From positions 581,765 through 645,764 of the forward strand of contig NMRA01000229.1 in the NCBI GenBank assembly GCA_002633005.1: 64,000 bases of DNA, in the 5' to 3' direction. Shown one piece after another: positions 23,672-36,600 of this stretch. The position numbers were made by a program, and so were the translations under genes. The DNA comes from Phoronis australis (Eukaryota > Phoronida > Phoronidae). Position 1 is the stretch's first letter; each line of letters opens with the position of its first letter. The notes beneath the pieces are model-generated. The model was not told the DNA's origin. It saw only the letters and a list, made by a program, of their open reading frames with translations, and did no database searches.

Positions 23672-26600
23672 CTGAGGTCCGTAGGCCGCAAGGCATTAGC
23701 TTGAAACTTGCGGAGAAAAATCTTCACCACTTACCGAACGCATACAGTGATTCCAGTTCCATATTATATCACTCCGCGGACCAATCACTTCAGTAACCAC
23801 CATTTTGTTGGTCTAGGCTGCTACACGTAAGCTCCTGAGCATACTGGAGAAACTCTCGTCCTTTGCTCAAGTGATTTTTGGTTTAGCGAGATCTTGCTTC
23901 TCTCGCTAGAAATTAGATCTGCGATAATTTCGTGTGCGCCTCTGTAGTCCGATGGTTTGATAATCCAAACTATTTCAAAAAGTGTTAGGAAATACGGAAG
24001 GTTCAACTGAAAAATCGGAAGGTTCGATAGTCCGAAAACCGTAAAACGCATAGGTCTCCATAGTCCGAAGGTTCTATAGAATCGTCCATAGTTCGGACGT
24101 AGTAGTTTTGTTTTCGGACTGTCAAACCTTCAGATCATAGAATCTTCAGTCTATGGACATGGATTCGCACTTTCAGGAATTATAGTTTCTGTTTAGGTAT
24201 TGGAACTTTAGTGAGTTTAATCAGTTTATTCTCACCCCGTATGTAATTAATATTGAACTAATTGTCTACGCCGTTTATTTCTCGAAATGGCTTCAGGCCG
24301 TGTTCAGATTGAACTTCAGTATGTTATAACACACGTAGTTGTTGTTCGTATTGTTGTTAAAATTGTCTAGACTTCTATGAACTCCGTGGCTGCTATCGGC
24401 AACCTTTACTTAGCATTAGATTAATTTTCAGTTATCTATTTACAGGACCAGTTCCCGCAACAAATAGCTATCGGTTAAGTCGGAGTATATTTATAGGACC
24501 TCAGGCCCGACGCCACTGATGATGACGTTATTTTTGTGGAAACACATCCAAGGTGGAAACACGTGATCATGAGACTGAGATAATTCTGCTTGACTGAAAA
24601 TACTTTTATGATAAGTAACTCTACGACGTCCGAAATGCCGAGATAGAACAATTGCTAATATCAGCGAACTATTGTGTGAGAGCAGACTTTTGAGCTTGCA
24701 CATTGTGACGTATTTGTGTGTATATTGGCATCTACAAAGATCGTTTCCTTTTTGTTGTTTTGGCTAAAGCAGTTTAATTTTTAATGTTGTCTATGGTCCG
24801 TGACCACTAAACTGTACTCAAGACTTGACTCGAAAATTGACCAATGACTTCGCGTGAAATGTGAACTGTTTATTCGAATCGTGCAACGGTATTGGCAAAT
24901 TTTCGTGTCGAGCCTCGAGTAGCGTTTGGCAATCAAGAGAAATGAATTTGTGAATGAAGCTGGGGTAATATATGACTTGGCTCAAACCTTGGTGTCCTGA
25001 ATACACTGCTGCTTGAAACACTTCGTTTGCTTCCACAGGAAGCATCTTGATAATTAAGCTCTTTATGGTGATCAAAACACATCGTAGGGAATCTTCCAAT
25101 AATACGTTTGCGAAGGACTTTCGCCATTTTGACTTTGCGCTTGTGGGAGCTTCCCAACAGCAACTATCTCGTGAGGTGTGAATTTTGAGTTCTTTATTTG
25201 GGCTTGCAAACATCACCAGGTGGTGCACAGGGTAAAACATAACAATTGCCCGTATGCACAAGTAAATTACAACACTTTGGCAAAGACGGGTTGCAAAGCA
25301 CCCCTCGATCAGCAGCATTTGAGTGAGATGGCGCCATTGCTGTTTTGTCCGATATAGCGCGGGATTTTTTTTGTAATTCTGAACTGTTTTACTCATCGAC
25401 AATATGAGACATGAAAGAGTGGGTAAAGTTGACGACGCTCGATGGTTGAATTCACTTCTAGACTGATTCCTAGGTTGCCCTGAGAAAATAGGTGAGAACG
25501 GTGAGGGAAGGAGAGGCGCATACCACTCGCCAGTGGAACAGGGAACATCGATGTCGGTGAGATGTTGCAGAGTAGAGGCATGGGTTCATGGGCCTATGTC
25601 AGACACATACTTTATTTAAAGTGATTATAAACCCGCTATTAATCACAAAAATATATTTAATTCCGTCTACGTACCATTAAATTGGTATCAAATTGTTCCT
25701 TAATCAAAATTGTGGTGATTTCTGGCTTGCAAAAGAACTGAGAATTCTTTGTTGCCGGAGACCAGACTATACAAACTGACTCGCCACGGCGTTACGTGTT
25801 ATTTGCCGAGTATGCTCTTGAAGTGATAACGAACTGACAGTAGTTTGTAAAGCCAAACATCACTCCGCATCTGAGTAAAGAACAAGTAAAGAAGAACCTA
25901 TGCAGCAGTAAGTTGTCCATATAAAAAGTTCGTTTGGAATATAGCCGCAATAATTGTAATGATGTTTCAGCAAAGAGTTCCCATAGAAACTTTTGTGATT
26001 TTAGTTCCACAAAACAGATCCCAAGCCTTTCCGCCGTTCACTTCCAAAGGCATACTATTTCTTCATATGAACATGGTAGAGTTCAGTAACTGTCTCGCGA
26101 AGGGAAAAATCTAACCGAAATCGCGTGCTCTCATTGAAAATACACGTCGATATCTAGCGGAATCTCGCGAGATCATACTTTTCTAGCGAGATATGAGCGT
26201 TACTGTGCTTGACCGAAGGCAGACTGCAGCCCCGAGCATCAGCAGGTAAAACTGACAATTTTAACACAGTTAGATCACTGACAGGATTGTTGTTTCTTTT
26301 AACCTACATACACGGTTTCACAGGTTTAACATATTTCATCGCTCTTGCATGTCGTGTTAAAACATGACGTGTTCGCTGGTGCAGTCCTTGACACGTTTCT
26401 AGATGATTCTGATCTAAGAAACATGAATAGGATAAATTGGATCTCATTTCATAAGCAGTTTTCCGTTACCACTGCGACATTGCAACAGTGTTCTGGCAGA
26501 AATTATTGATCTATTTTCAGCCTTTGTGTGTTTTTCACAAGTTTTTTGTTGACTTATTATGACATCTAAAGATCCTTTGGGGACGGGTAGATAACTCTTT

Positions 26601-27139
26601 TCTCAAGTCCATTTTGGAACCGAAAAATGAACACCTCATAACCCATTGTTTCCTTCTACGTTGCAGGCGTATTTCCTGTACCTTTTGTTTTCAAGAGTCA
26701 CTCAAGACGCACTCTAGCTTTTCTTTCGTAGTGCCACTTTCGAAGTCATTCAATTGATAATTCCATATTTGCGTCGATTGATGCTTTACCCTTGGATGTC
26801 CAATATATGTTTATTTTCAAAAAAAAAAACACGTACTCTTTTATACCATTCATTGATGTACATGTAATGAGGAAAACGATTAAACTCGTCAAACAATGCG
26901 TGCATGCCCGTGCGACCGTGCTTTTTTGTTGTTGTTTTTTTCAAGAGGCCTGTTACGTAAAAACTACCTTTTAAACAGATCGTAACGAATCTACATGTAC
27001 TTCAATCATGGGTAATGCTAACGCGAGAGTTATTCACTTTGAATATTGCAAGAATTTGTAGAAAAATCGCCAGATTCACTATTTTCAAAAACACAGACGA
27101 AATGGTTTTATAGTCCCAATACAGTTTTCAAATTCTCAG
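23672..27139. other. No firm gene; one 194-codon open frame of doubtful value
   Basis: A minus-strand frame 24818-25402 begins MSMSKTVQNYKK. It has no domain that I recognise, and its C-terminal part lies over sequence resembling repeats at 36.1 and 62.6 kb, so I treat it as chance or repeat-derived. The fold-back segment at 24.0 kb is listed separately. Confidence 0.4.
24000..24160. repeat. Imperfect palindromic (fold-back) segment
   Basis: GGTTCGATAGTCCGAAAAC (24021-24039) pairs with GTTTTCGGACTGTCAAACC (24110-24128), and CCATAGTCCGAAGGTTCTAT (24059-24078) pairs with ATAGAATCTTCAGTCTATGG (24137-24156). The two pairings overlap rather than nest, suggesting a scrambled inverted repeat of a TCCGAAGGTT motif. 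Confidence 0.6.
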
Positions 27140-27425
27140 CCCTTAATAATATATGCGCGCGCATGCGCTCAAAGAAGGAGACGTGGTTTGCCTTGAGGGA
27201 GAAAAATCGACGAAGTGACGAGTGGACAGGTGTTTTTTTTTTTCAATTACAGGAAAAATGCATTGATATCAATAGACATTCAAAGTATTTGCGAACAAAT
27301 CGTAAAAAATACTTGGTGAACAGATTGACTTCTGTTGTTTCAGTGACAGAGAACCAAATTGAATAATGCAATTTAGTCTGTTTTTCGCGTTCTAAGCCAT
27401 TTAAACGAACGCATGGAAAATAATT
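27140..27425. repeat. Dispersed repeat family, copy 2
   Basis: Homologous to 3118-3425 over most of its length, with the same block order and orientation. It includes an internal T-run absent from copy 1. Confidence 0.7.
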
Positions 27426-27549
27426 ACTCAGAATGTATTTATGCGACATGAGTCTTACACGCTCCGGTGTAATAACCGCGAAGGTCTACAGTCATGTGAC
27501 GCGGTTACTGCACGAGCGTTGCCAAAAAATGTGGATTAAAACTTAAATG

Positions 27550-27737
27550 TGTGGTATATATATATAGATTATTACATGGCGAAGTCGTTATCCCCCGTTA
27601 TCTAGAGCCCGAGTGGATTTTGGAGAATTATCGCCCGAGGGGCGTTAGCCCCGAGGGTGATAATTCTCCAAAATCCACGAGGGCTCTAGATAAGGGGGAT
27701 AACGGCTGAGAACATGTAATAATCTATTTATACCACA
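27550..27737. mobile_element. Fold-back (palindromic) element, copy 1
   Basis: The two halves are near-perfect inverted copies over about 90 bases each. The outer end TGTGGTATA reappears inverted as TATACCACA. Inner blocks GTTATCCCCCGTTATCTAGA and GGATTTTGGAGAATTATC are mirrored around a GC-rich centre near GGCGTTAGCC. It has no coding capacity and resembles a fold-back MITE. Confidence 0.88.
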
Positions 27738-28370
27738 TACTAAACGAGAAACATTGCAATGAATCGATTTACCTTTTCTGACTCTCCACGGCTTTGTAAC
27801 TACTTTCTATGTCAGAGGCCCGGGGTCGGAGGTCGTGACCTTTTAAGAAAAGCCNGTTTTTCTCGGCTCGTGATTTCAGGATAGTGACACGATTCTCGGG
27901 CCTATTTTTCCACAACACGTGGGTCAATTTTAACGAAAGTTGCAAATTTGAAATCCTCTTGGACTGAAGTAAAATCGCGTGCCAGGGTTTTTTGATAAAT
28001 GGACCAGATTTTTAGTTATTAGACGGAAAGTGACCAAATGACAAAAAGTGGCGTGCTTGCCCCAACTCACACACAAAAAATGCCACAAAATCAAGATCAT
28101 AATGATTTTGTACATATATTTGGTATGGATAAGTAGAATATTGCGTAAGGAAATAGTTGATGATGATCCCTGTGCATTTTGAGAAAAAATTCGAGGTAAA
28201 ATTGGATTTGTTGAAAATTAAAAAATACGATTTTTTAAAAAAACGAACTACAAAAAAAAACATTTTTTTTCGATTTTTGTCACTTTCAGAGTCATGTCTA
28301 ACTAGTTAAAACTCCCTTTTTACTCATTTTAGTTAGGAACCTGGAGATTTGATCAGTGTATACACCTACC

Positions 28371-28568
28371 TTAAGTATTCTATTTTCACTCTTGATAACG
28401 TCAGTCGCTGCGTGGTGTAGTGGTAAAGTCGGCGACCAGCAATATTAGGGTCCCGGGTTCGACCCCGTCCTCGGTTTCCCGCCAAATCGTTATCTCACTA
28501 GTGAGATAACTTTATGGGTTATTACCCGGTTGTATCTGCCATTTGACGCTAATATTGTGGTATAAATA
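28371..28568 (+). mobile_element. tRNA-derived SINE, copy A
   Basis: The A box in TGGTGTAGTGGTAAAG (from about 28415) and the B box GGTTCGACCCC (from about 28457) define a tRNA-like head. The tail contains the perfect palindrome GTTATCTCACTAGTGAGATA with AC (28489-28510). It matches copy B at 29003-29196 throughout, starting before the tRNA-like head. Confidence 0.75.
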
Positions 28569-28724
28569 TAGATTATTACAAGGCGAAGTCGTTATCCCCC
28601 GTTATCTAGAGCCCGAGTGGATTTTGGAGAATTATCGTCCGAGAGGCGTTAGCCCGAGGGTGATAATTCTACAAAATCCACGAGGGCTCTAGATAAGGGG
28701 GATAAGGACTGAGAAATGTAATAA
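28554..28724. mobile_element. Fold-back element, copy 2
   Basis: Nearly the same sequence as 27550-27737, with a few substitutions and a decayed outer right end. It is joined directly to the 3' end of the SINE-like copy 28371-28568. Confidence 0.85.
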
Positions 28725-29002
28725 GGTTTAGCAACTATTATAGCTTACTACACATTTCATCAAGCTAAGCTTCGACCGGGAAAATATCGTCTGCTAAAGC
28801 AGGTTACCACTAGTAACTGAGTATAATGCTCAAGTCAAAGGATCCCGACGGAGATCGGTGATTTACAAGTGAGAGAACACGAGAGAAAAATGTCACTGAA
28901 TTAAAATATTGCTTTTATGGAAATTATGCGTCTTATTTTTCATAGCGTATAAATGTCGGTACAATGCCTTTTGATGAACATGAGATTGTTGCGCGTACTC
29001 AT

Positions 29003-29196
29003 TTAAGGATTCTATTTTCACATTCGATGACGTCAGCCACTGAGTGGTGCAGTGGTGAAGTCGACAATCTGAAACTCATGTGGCCAGGGTTCGAAGCCGG
29101 CCTCGTTTCCCGCCAAAATGTTATTTCACTGGGGAGATGCGTTATTACACGAATGTATTTGCCATTCGAGGGTAATACTGCGGTACAAATATATAT
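29003..29196 (+). mobile_element. tRNA-derived SINE, copy B
   Basis: The same order as copy A: TTAAGGATTCTATTTTCAC, GTGGTGCAGTGGTGAAGTCG, GGGTTCGAAGCC, TTTCCCGCCAAAA, and a TGCCATT..GGTAATACTG tail. No fold-back element is attached to it. Confidence 0.72.
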
Positions 29197-29695
29197 GCTA
29201 AACTGCACGAGTTTTATATTATTGAATGTTATTAGCCTAGGTTGCTGTACCGAGTAAGTATTTGCACCCAGCCTTCGTGAAAATATTTACTCGTCACAGC
29301 AACCTCGGCTTATAACAGTCACTCGTGTAAAATATCTGTAGTTTAACGTATATTTAATCAGAATTGGTAACGTTTTGGACTTAATTCAAATAAATTATTA
29401 TTTATCATAAGTCTGACTCGCTCTTGGATATTCAAAATATCCGAAGAAAATTGAATTGCTTAGACAGAGAAACACTAGTGAATTATATGATATGCGTGTA
29501 TTCTTATATAATTGGAATTGTAACACATTTGAGGTAGATTGTTTACACACTAAATGATCCACAGGAGACGAAATGTTGTGTTACTCCGAAGAGTCTCGAG
29601 CTGTTAAGACAACATTTTTGGCGAAAACACCTGCCCACTAGCCATAATAGCACTTGGAAAAATAATTAGCAACTGTGAATTGAGAGAACTGTATG

Positions 29696-29781
29696 AATTA
29701 GATTATATTAGATTAGATTAGTTTAGATAATATAAGATTGGATTAGATCAGATTAGATTTGGTTAGATAAAATCAGATCAG
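29696..29781. repeat. TTAGA-type pentanucleotide-like satellite
   Basis: Many GATTA / TTAGA units with substitutions over about 86 bases. Confidence 0.85.
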
Positions 29782-30511
29782 AAAGGCATGTTTTTGCATT
29801 GTATATATTTTGCCGTGATCATCTTGCAGCGCCACGTGCGTTTGTTTGCCTCCATCCCCTTTACCGCACGTCTCGTTTACGGTTATACAAGAACTTCTAT
29901 TTCCTTTTTCAGTTGCCAATGTTCTGAGCTTAAATTAGAATTTTGGAACTGCATGTGCTTGTAAACATGATATCTTTCAAAACGAAGTCGTTAATTGTTT
30001 GTTTCTAAACAAAGACCCATATCGCTAACAGGGTTACGTTGCCTAGAGCAAGTTCCGTGCGAGAAAAGCGATGTCACCGCAGTCTTCTTGAGATGTCCCC
30101 ATTACATGTAAAGCGCGTTATCACGCAAGCTTTACGACCGAGTGCGTTTACGGAACGGTTATACCTTAATTAATAATATTGTCAGTGATGTTTCTTTATC
30201 GCTTATCTCGTTCCTGACAACAGGCAACGAAGAAAGCGGGGTGTGTTCAGTAAAGCGAATTCTTTGCAAGTTTGACGAGATCACGCAAAATCACGCTGTT
30301 GAAAGTAAAATGTAAACTAGAAAAGTGGCCGTCACTGAAGTGATTGGTCGATAAGGGTGGAATGTTGAATTATAAACAAGATTTCTAGTCGCAAATGTCT
30401 CGCGGTTGTCTTGCATTACGGAACGCGGCCCTGGTCATCGGATAACCACTTAGGTTCTATGCAATCGACTCCTGATGAATACCCTCATCACGACTCACAA
30501 GACTACAGACG
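29782..30511. other. 3' flank of the BMPER gene
   Basis: Presumably contains the 3' UTR. No canonical AATAAA on the minus strand. The segment near 30315-30375 (GTGGCCGTCACTGAAGTGATTG) resembles 58250-58310 and 57060-57090, so a dispersed repeat may lie here. Confidence 0.4.
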
Positions 30512-30699
30512 TCACCTAGCACCAGGACAATTTTTTGGCAAAATACACGCGTTGTTGTGAAGAACTCTGTCTATAGGACACGTGCATCCTGGACGACAGT
30601 CGGCTGAGCACTTGATGCTTGTGTTTTGAAGATTCTGGCACGTTCTATGACACGAGGCTCCGCATGGGTCCAATATCATGCCGCGAGGACACGTGGACA
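30512..30699 (-). CDS. BMPER: BMPER exon 12: TIL domain and stop
   Basis: The acceptor tttacatttcag opens STCPRGMILDPCGASCHRTC and the frame runs to NCPGAR followed by TGA. This is a trypsin-inhibitor-like Cys-rich (TIL) domain, the C-terminal module of CV-2. No canonical AATAAA was found within about 700 bases downstream, so the 3' end is open. Confidence 0.96.
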
Positions 30700-33600
30700 C
30701 TGAAATGTAAATAAACGTCAATAAAGCAAGGATACCAAACAAACGTATTACATGTACGAATCCCGCTCACGAAGCACTGAATGATACGTACGAAATACAT
30801 TCTTTGATAATAAATACGCCAATACCACGGGGTTCCTACGAATGATACCAATGCTCGAGCGAATGATTTATGAACGCAGTCAAATTAGTTTGCGTTTCAA
30901 TGTGTATGCTCTTGCTGGTATGCACGGTGGTGCAGTTGGTACGTTTGATTCCGTGGTAAGCGAAGATGATTCGGTGGTAAATGCGAATAATTCGGAGTTC
31001 GCTCATCTGATTGCCTGGTTCTCCTGTAAAGCGAAGTCTGCTTGAGAATGTAGACGTCTGTGTCCATATTTGCTTCAACTCACACATGACCTTGGTGCTT
31101 CATATTTTTATAATTTTCTTCTCATTTTCCGCAGTCCAAGCTATCGCTAAGTTGTTCAGAGAAGAGTTCAGGCAGCAATCTGGCAACATTGCCCAACTGA
31201 TTTTGTCTTCCCTGACATAAACATTTTACCTTTACCTGAACAGGAAGTGACGTTTTCCCAAGGTACTCTCAGGCCGTGTCCGTCACATTCCCGTGCATAA
31301 GCTTTGAACGACTCGCATGCACACATCCTTGTCAAGGGGCATTCGCACTCATCAACTATGCACGACCTAAAATAGGAAACCCAGACTATCAAAACTGGTA
31401 TCGCTATATTGCGTGCGCAGTCTGTCGCCTGCTTTTTCAGGCGCCACAAGAGTAACTTTCTAGTTTGTAGGCCTAATGTATCTGTATTTTGTCATTAATT
31501 TGACGTTCTTTTGTTTTCATGTCTGTTAGATTTAACAAAGCTTCAAATTTCCCCTCTGAGATGTTTCATATCTCCGCACGTGCGACTTCAATAGTAAGGC
31601 AAGTCATTTTGAACCAGGAGAAAATACCCGAGGTGCTCTGAATGGACGTTATCCTATGCATACTACATACTACATACATATATTATTTCGTACATGCGAA
31701 TGTGAGCGTATTCAATACGTCAACACGCTGAAATTGAAAACCATAATATCAAATGAGCATGTGAAAGAGACCGCTGTGTACAAAGTGGGGAAAATATACT
31801 ACACTGTATTAAAACTGGCGTTTTACAAAACATTATACATTTGAACAATTTCAACTTTGAGGCTCGCTTTGCAAGAGTATACCTGACATATGAGTGCACA
31901 TCGACGAAACCATGACATCCACGGAATGTTTCGCTTTTGAGTAAACTACAGTACTCTTCCGCCTCACGTTTCTGCGAGGAGTCCCTTTGACATCGATTTC
32001 TTTTCTCTGATTGGTTAACACTCTGGCACGCCCTGGTAGTACCGTATCTCCACGAATCAGCAAATAATTGAGCACTTGACTGCACTATATTGTCCCTGTC
32101 CTTAAAATCGTCTTCCATAGCACCATTATAGTTCCCGCAAAGACCGCACACGAGTGATTTAAATTTGGCGGGTACAGTCACTTCTAAGAAGCTGTTGCCA
32201 TCCCAGAACAGTCTCACTCCAATGTTCGTCCGCACTTCAACAGAGTTCCCAACTCGTTCTGCAATTAATACTCCTTCTTTGACGAAAGGCAATTGCACAC
32301 GTTTTCTGTTGCATTTCACAACGAGATTTTGTAGAAGAGATAACTTTAGTCCTCCAATATGGAGGATGACGTATTTGGTCCACGCAAAAGAATTAGCCAG
32401 ACGCGAATAGTTCCTGACGCGAACACTAAAAGCCTGATTTTGACAGTCTTGAGCGAGAATATATTTACAAGTTCCCTGATAGTTGAAAATACGCCCATCA
32501 AAACTTTTGTAATGAGGATCGCCAAATACTGTGCACGTTGACTCTTCTGAAGAAGAAAATTGATTTAGCATTTTAAAGCGGCAATAAGCCCGCATTCCGT
32601 CGAGGAAACTAACGTTTGGTTTAGATTACGTATCGCTAAGACATTGGTCTCAGTTTGTTCCTTACATTGATGAAATGTGAGAATTAGTCTTAAAAACAAC
32701 TGACAATTCTTTACTGCTTGACACCATACTCGGAGAATAAAATGACACGTCGTGACAAGTCAACTTGCAGAGTCGGGTCTCGCGCAACAGCTAACAGTCA
32801 CTTCATCCCAAGCCAACGAATTTCGACTAAAGAACAATTTGGGGCCAATTTCATAGCTGTAATCGATCTATATCAAAAGTTGTTTTTGTGACGAAAAGTG
32901 GGTTTGTAGCCATTTAAGTAAACTCACTATAATGATATAAGCCTTCAGTGAATACCTCATGCCTTTATAAACTGTACTGTACATTTGATCCTTTGCTGAT
33001 TTAGTTTATTGGGATCTCGAGGGATAAATTTGATACATTAATGAAATTAACGTCTTGTGGCACTTACTTTCAACACACCGAGGGCAGCATTCGTCTTCCC
33101 TGTATTTCAACTCATAGTTCTGCAACCCATAAAATAACTCATTAAACATGCAAAACTTTATGTTTCGACGTCAAAGGGGAAACTATGCCTGTGTACATGT
33201 AGCATTGTATGTAAGATAGCGCCATGTCGACGCCGTTTTCTACTGTGATGTTCTTCGTACAGTGAGCTGATAAACATATTTTAGTAATATAGGTTATCAA
33301 GCAGCAACGTGTTTAGGAACTCTTCCTGCCATAAAGTACACGTTTAAAGTTTGTCAGATGCAAAGACCAAATCTGTAACGTGGGCTGGGAGTCCTGTTCA
33401 CTCTAATACTCGTTACTGTAATTAAGTGCCTGGAGGCGAATCTTTTACCTTCGGGTATTTGTGCCCATTAGCTAACTGACTCCCATGTTCAATAATTAGT
33501 GTTCAATATATCACTCGATTCCAACGAGATGGAAATTTGAACTACTACATTAGCATCAATTTTGTATTACCTTGGGACAGCCTAGTGAATTACTGCATTG

Positions 33601-36600
33601 TTCAACGTGACACCTCGTGACTCCATTATCACAGTTGCAAGAGGTGCAAATATTAGGCTTCCACGACTTCCCATGCTGAAAATATCACCTTTCTGTTATT
33701 GGGCTGGTAGAAACGAACGGTTGTGCATGACAGAATGGCATTTCAAAACAGCCCAAACTTTGATGAATCAATTTGCTATAAGATTACTGAACGATTGGAC
33801 AAAACGATTTTCGGAGGTGTTATATGACAATCCCAATGTAGTAGTAGTGGTGGCGGTGATGGTAGTGAAAGTGGTATTGGTAGTAGTAGTAGTAGTCGTA
33901 ATAGTGACGGTGGTGGTAGTGGTGGTGGCGGTGGTGGTAGGCGTGGTAGTAGTGGTAGTGGTGGTGGTAGTCATAGTAGTAGTGGTGGTGGTAGTGGTAG
34001 TAGTAGTAGTGGTAGTTGCAGGGGTAGTGGGAGTGGTGGTGGTAGTGGTAGTCATTGTAGTAGCGGTGGTGGTAGTGGAATTGGTATTGGTAGTAGTAGT
34101 GGTAGTCGTAGTATNTAGTATTGGTAGTGGTAGTGGTAGTAGAAGTATTAGTAGTGGTGGTGGTAGTGGTGGTAGTGGTGGTGGTGGTGGAAGGGGTAGT
34201 GGTAGTAACATATTTTATTTACGTTAAGAGCAAAATACAATTAATACAAATTGAAGCTTATGGAGACTCCGGCCCAGAAGGTTCCGCTGACCACGAGCCA
34301 CCAGAGAAAAATAATCAGAATTACAAAATTAAGTGATAATGCAATATAAAACTTCATGTAAAAGACTACGAAAGCTTGTGGAAAATAGTTACACACAAAG
34401 CATTTGGGAATACTGCACCCAAGTTCATAACTTCCAAAACAAATAATTGACACTGGTGGGGAGCCGAGAACAATTCCGAAATGTCATGTCCGCGCCGTTG
34501 CTCGTTTCATTTTTGTGATTTTTGGACATGCCTCCTACCCTACCCCTAAATCGAACGGCCTTGTTTCATATGTTTACGTCAATGGGAGACCGAAATGTTT
34601 CAGGCGTGATTACTAGAGGAACAGAACACTTCAACGAATATATTCTCAAAGACACAGTTCGCCACAGCACGACAAAATAGTAAATAAAGCTATGTACCTT
34701 ACCCTGTACCGACGCCCTTCTAAACGACAACGACGTTTAAGCTGGCAGACAGGGCAGCACCGCCCCTTTTCATACACGACGAATTCCGGAGAACACGTTA
34801 CTGGGGGGCAAGATATTCTTTCGCAAACAGATGTGGCATTCTGAAATTGATGCATCAACTAATGTCTCCGTCTAGCGTTCGGTCCTGGAATTGATCTATA
34901 TTCTAGACATTCACTTTTGATTCCTTAATTTCAAATTAGGCCAACTAATTCAGTCTTCGGGAACAACACTAGTCACTTCTAACCAAGCTCACAAATCATT
35001 TCTATTCTGCCGGCGTAAGATCCAAGACGATTAGTTAACGTGGTCTAACAAAATCGTTTGTTTTGTGATTGCGAATTCCTGAATTCGGGTGCTTAGCAAC
35101 TTTAAATTTAGTTCCGGAAATGCACTTGTTGTGTAATCAAATTATAGCGTAGATGTTGGCAAGAACTAAAAGTATGACCAAAACTTGGACTTGTCCTTGT
35201 TCCATCGTCAACAAAATTTTATTTAAGATGTTATATTTCGCTTGTTGGTTCACATGGTTCCACAGTAACAACTGCACTGAGACGCTATGCATAAGTCGGT
35301 TTATTTTGCATTGTGGCGGAAAACTAACTGACTGACTGTCACCAGGTGGCGTGACCATCTAGTCCACCACTCGGCTTAGCGCTTACCTAGTACTACCAAG
35401 AACGTGTCTTGCTATCGATGACATTTTGTGAGTCCGCTCAAAATATACAGTAGCTCGTCAAAAGAACAATTTAGAAAGAAAGGAAGCAGAAAATTCGTCA
35501 AAAGCGGAAATAGACACTTGGCGTTGCTTTTGATTCTCGATACTACAAGATAATATGATGCTTTTTCGTCTGAAAATACTGCATCTGGATATACCTGGAG
35601 CAGGAAGTAATATGACCGGCTCTAAATAAGAAAATGCGCTACTGTTGGCTTTCGAAGAAAGTGGATTGGCCGGATTTTTGCTTAACATAATAACGGGTGT
35701 TAATCAATGCTTAAACTGGCATAGCTTGAACTGTTTAACAAGGGGTACAAACGAGAAATTGCTGATGACCAAGGGGGGTGCTGAACTTCTGGCACTTTGG
35801 GAGAAACAAGGGGGACAAACGCAAAAGTGGTATAATTTTTGACCGAGGGTAAAGCGTTTTGCACTGAAAGGGTGCATGGCCTAGTTGGCTGGTGCCACAA
35901 CTCGACGCAAACTACTTGACACGGCCCGAGCAGCGTAGTGCTGGTAAACAAGTGGGTGTAACTTGTATGTACACGGAGGTTTTCAGCAGCACCTCGGAGA
36001 TGAACAAGTAGATGGCACTGTCAACAACTGATACAACACCAAAATTTTGGTGCGTGATCTTCAAACATTACTCGAGATTCTGTCCGAAAGATGTCGTGAA
36101 GCATGCTTCAAGCAAATTTCAATTTGCACTCGATGTGATTAGCCAATTGTCGAGTTGAGCCTCGAGTAAAGTTTGGTGTTCACTTGCCCTGGGCCCAGGC
36201 TCTATTCTTTCTACTCGAAATCCAACTTGAAATAATTTTTGTCAATTTCTATTGTTCATTTTTGCGAACTCAAGAACTATAATTCTATGCTCGATGGAGT
36301 GCACAATGGCTTACGTGGATAACTGTCTAATCCTATTTCGCATTTTGTGACCTCAGCATTCAGGCTAAGGTTGGTGCCTAAACTCGAAATTTTTGTAATC
36401 TTGAGTTTTAACTAGAAACTTTACAACGAATTTGGGGTCATTAAGTGTGAACTTCAACTAGAAACTCATGTGCATAAAACAAAATGTATTTGAGCACTCA
36501 ATAATCAGTATTTATCTTGAGTTTTCAGAAAAGTAGAAAGAAAGGTACCAAAAATAATTTCCATTTTTATTTCAAGAACAACGATTTGACACCGGCCTCA

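Noticed and set aside
24818-25402. 194-codon minus-strand open frame
   Set aside because: No recognisable domain, no splice context, and part of it overlaps sequence resembling repeats at 36 and 62 kb.
28411-28480. Functional tRNA gene
   Set aside because: A and B boxes are present, but the acceptor stem does not pair and homologous sequence extends beyond the tRNA head in copy B. This is a SINE.
31720-31882. Extension of the VWD/C8 frame past the exon 10 donor
   Set aside because: The C8 domain continues in exon 11 with exact phase. The read-through residues have no homology to C8.
33598-34336. Long poly-Val, Ser-Gly and Thr frames on both strands
   Set aside because: Products of the GGT/AGT trinucleotide repeat. 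The minus strand at 33571-33675 is a BMPER exon in another frame.
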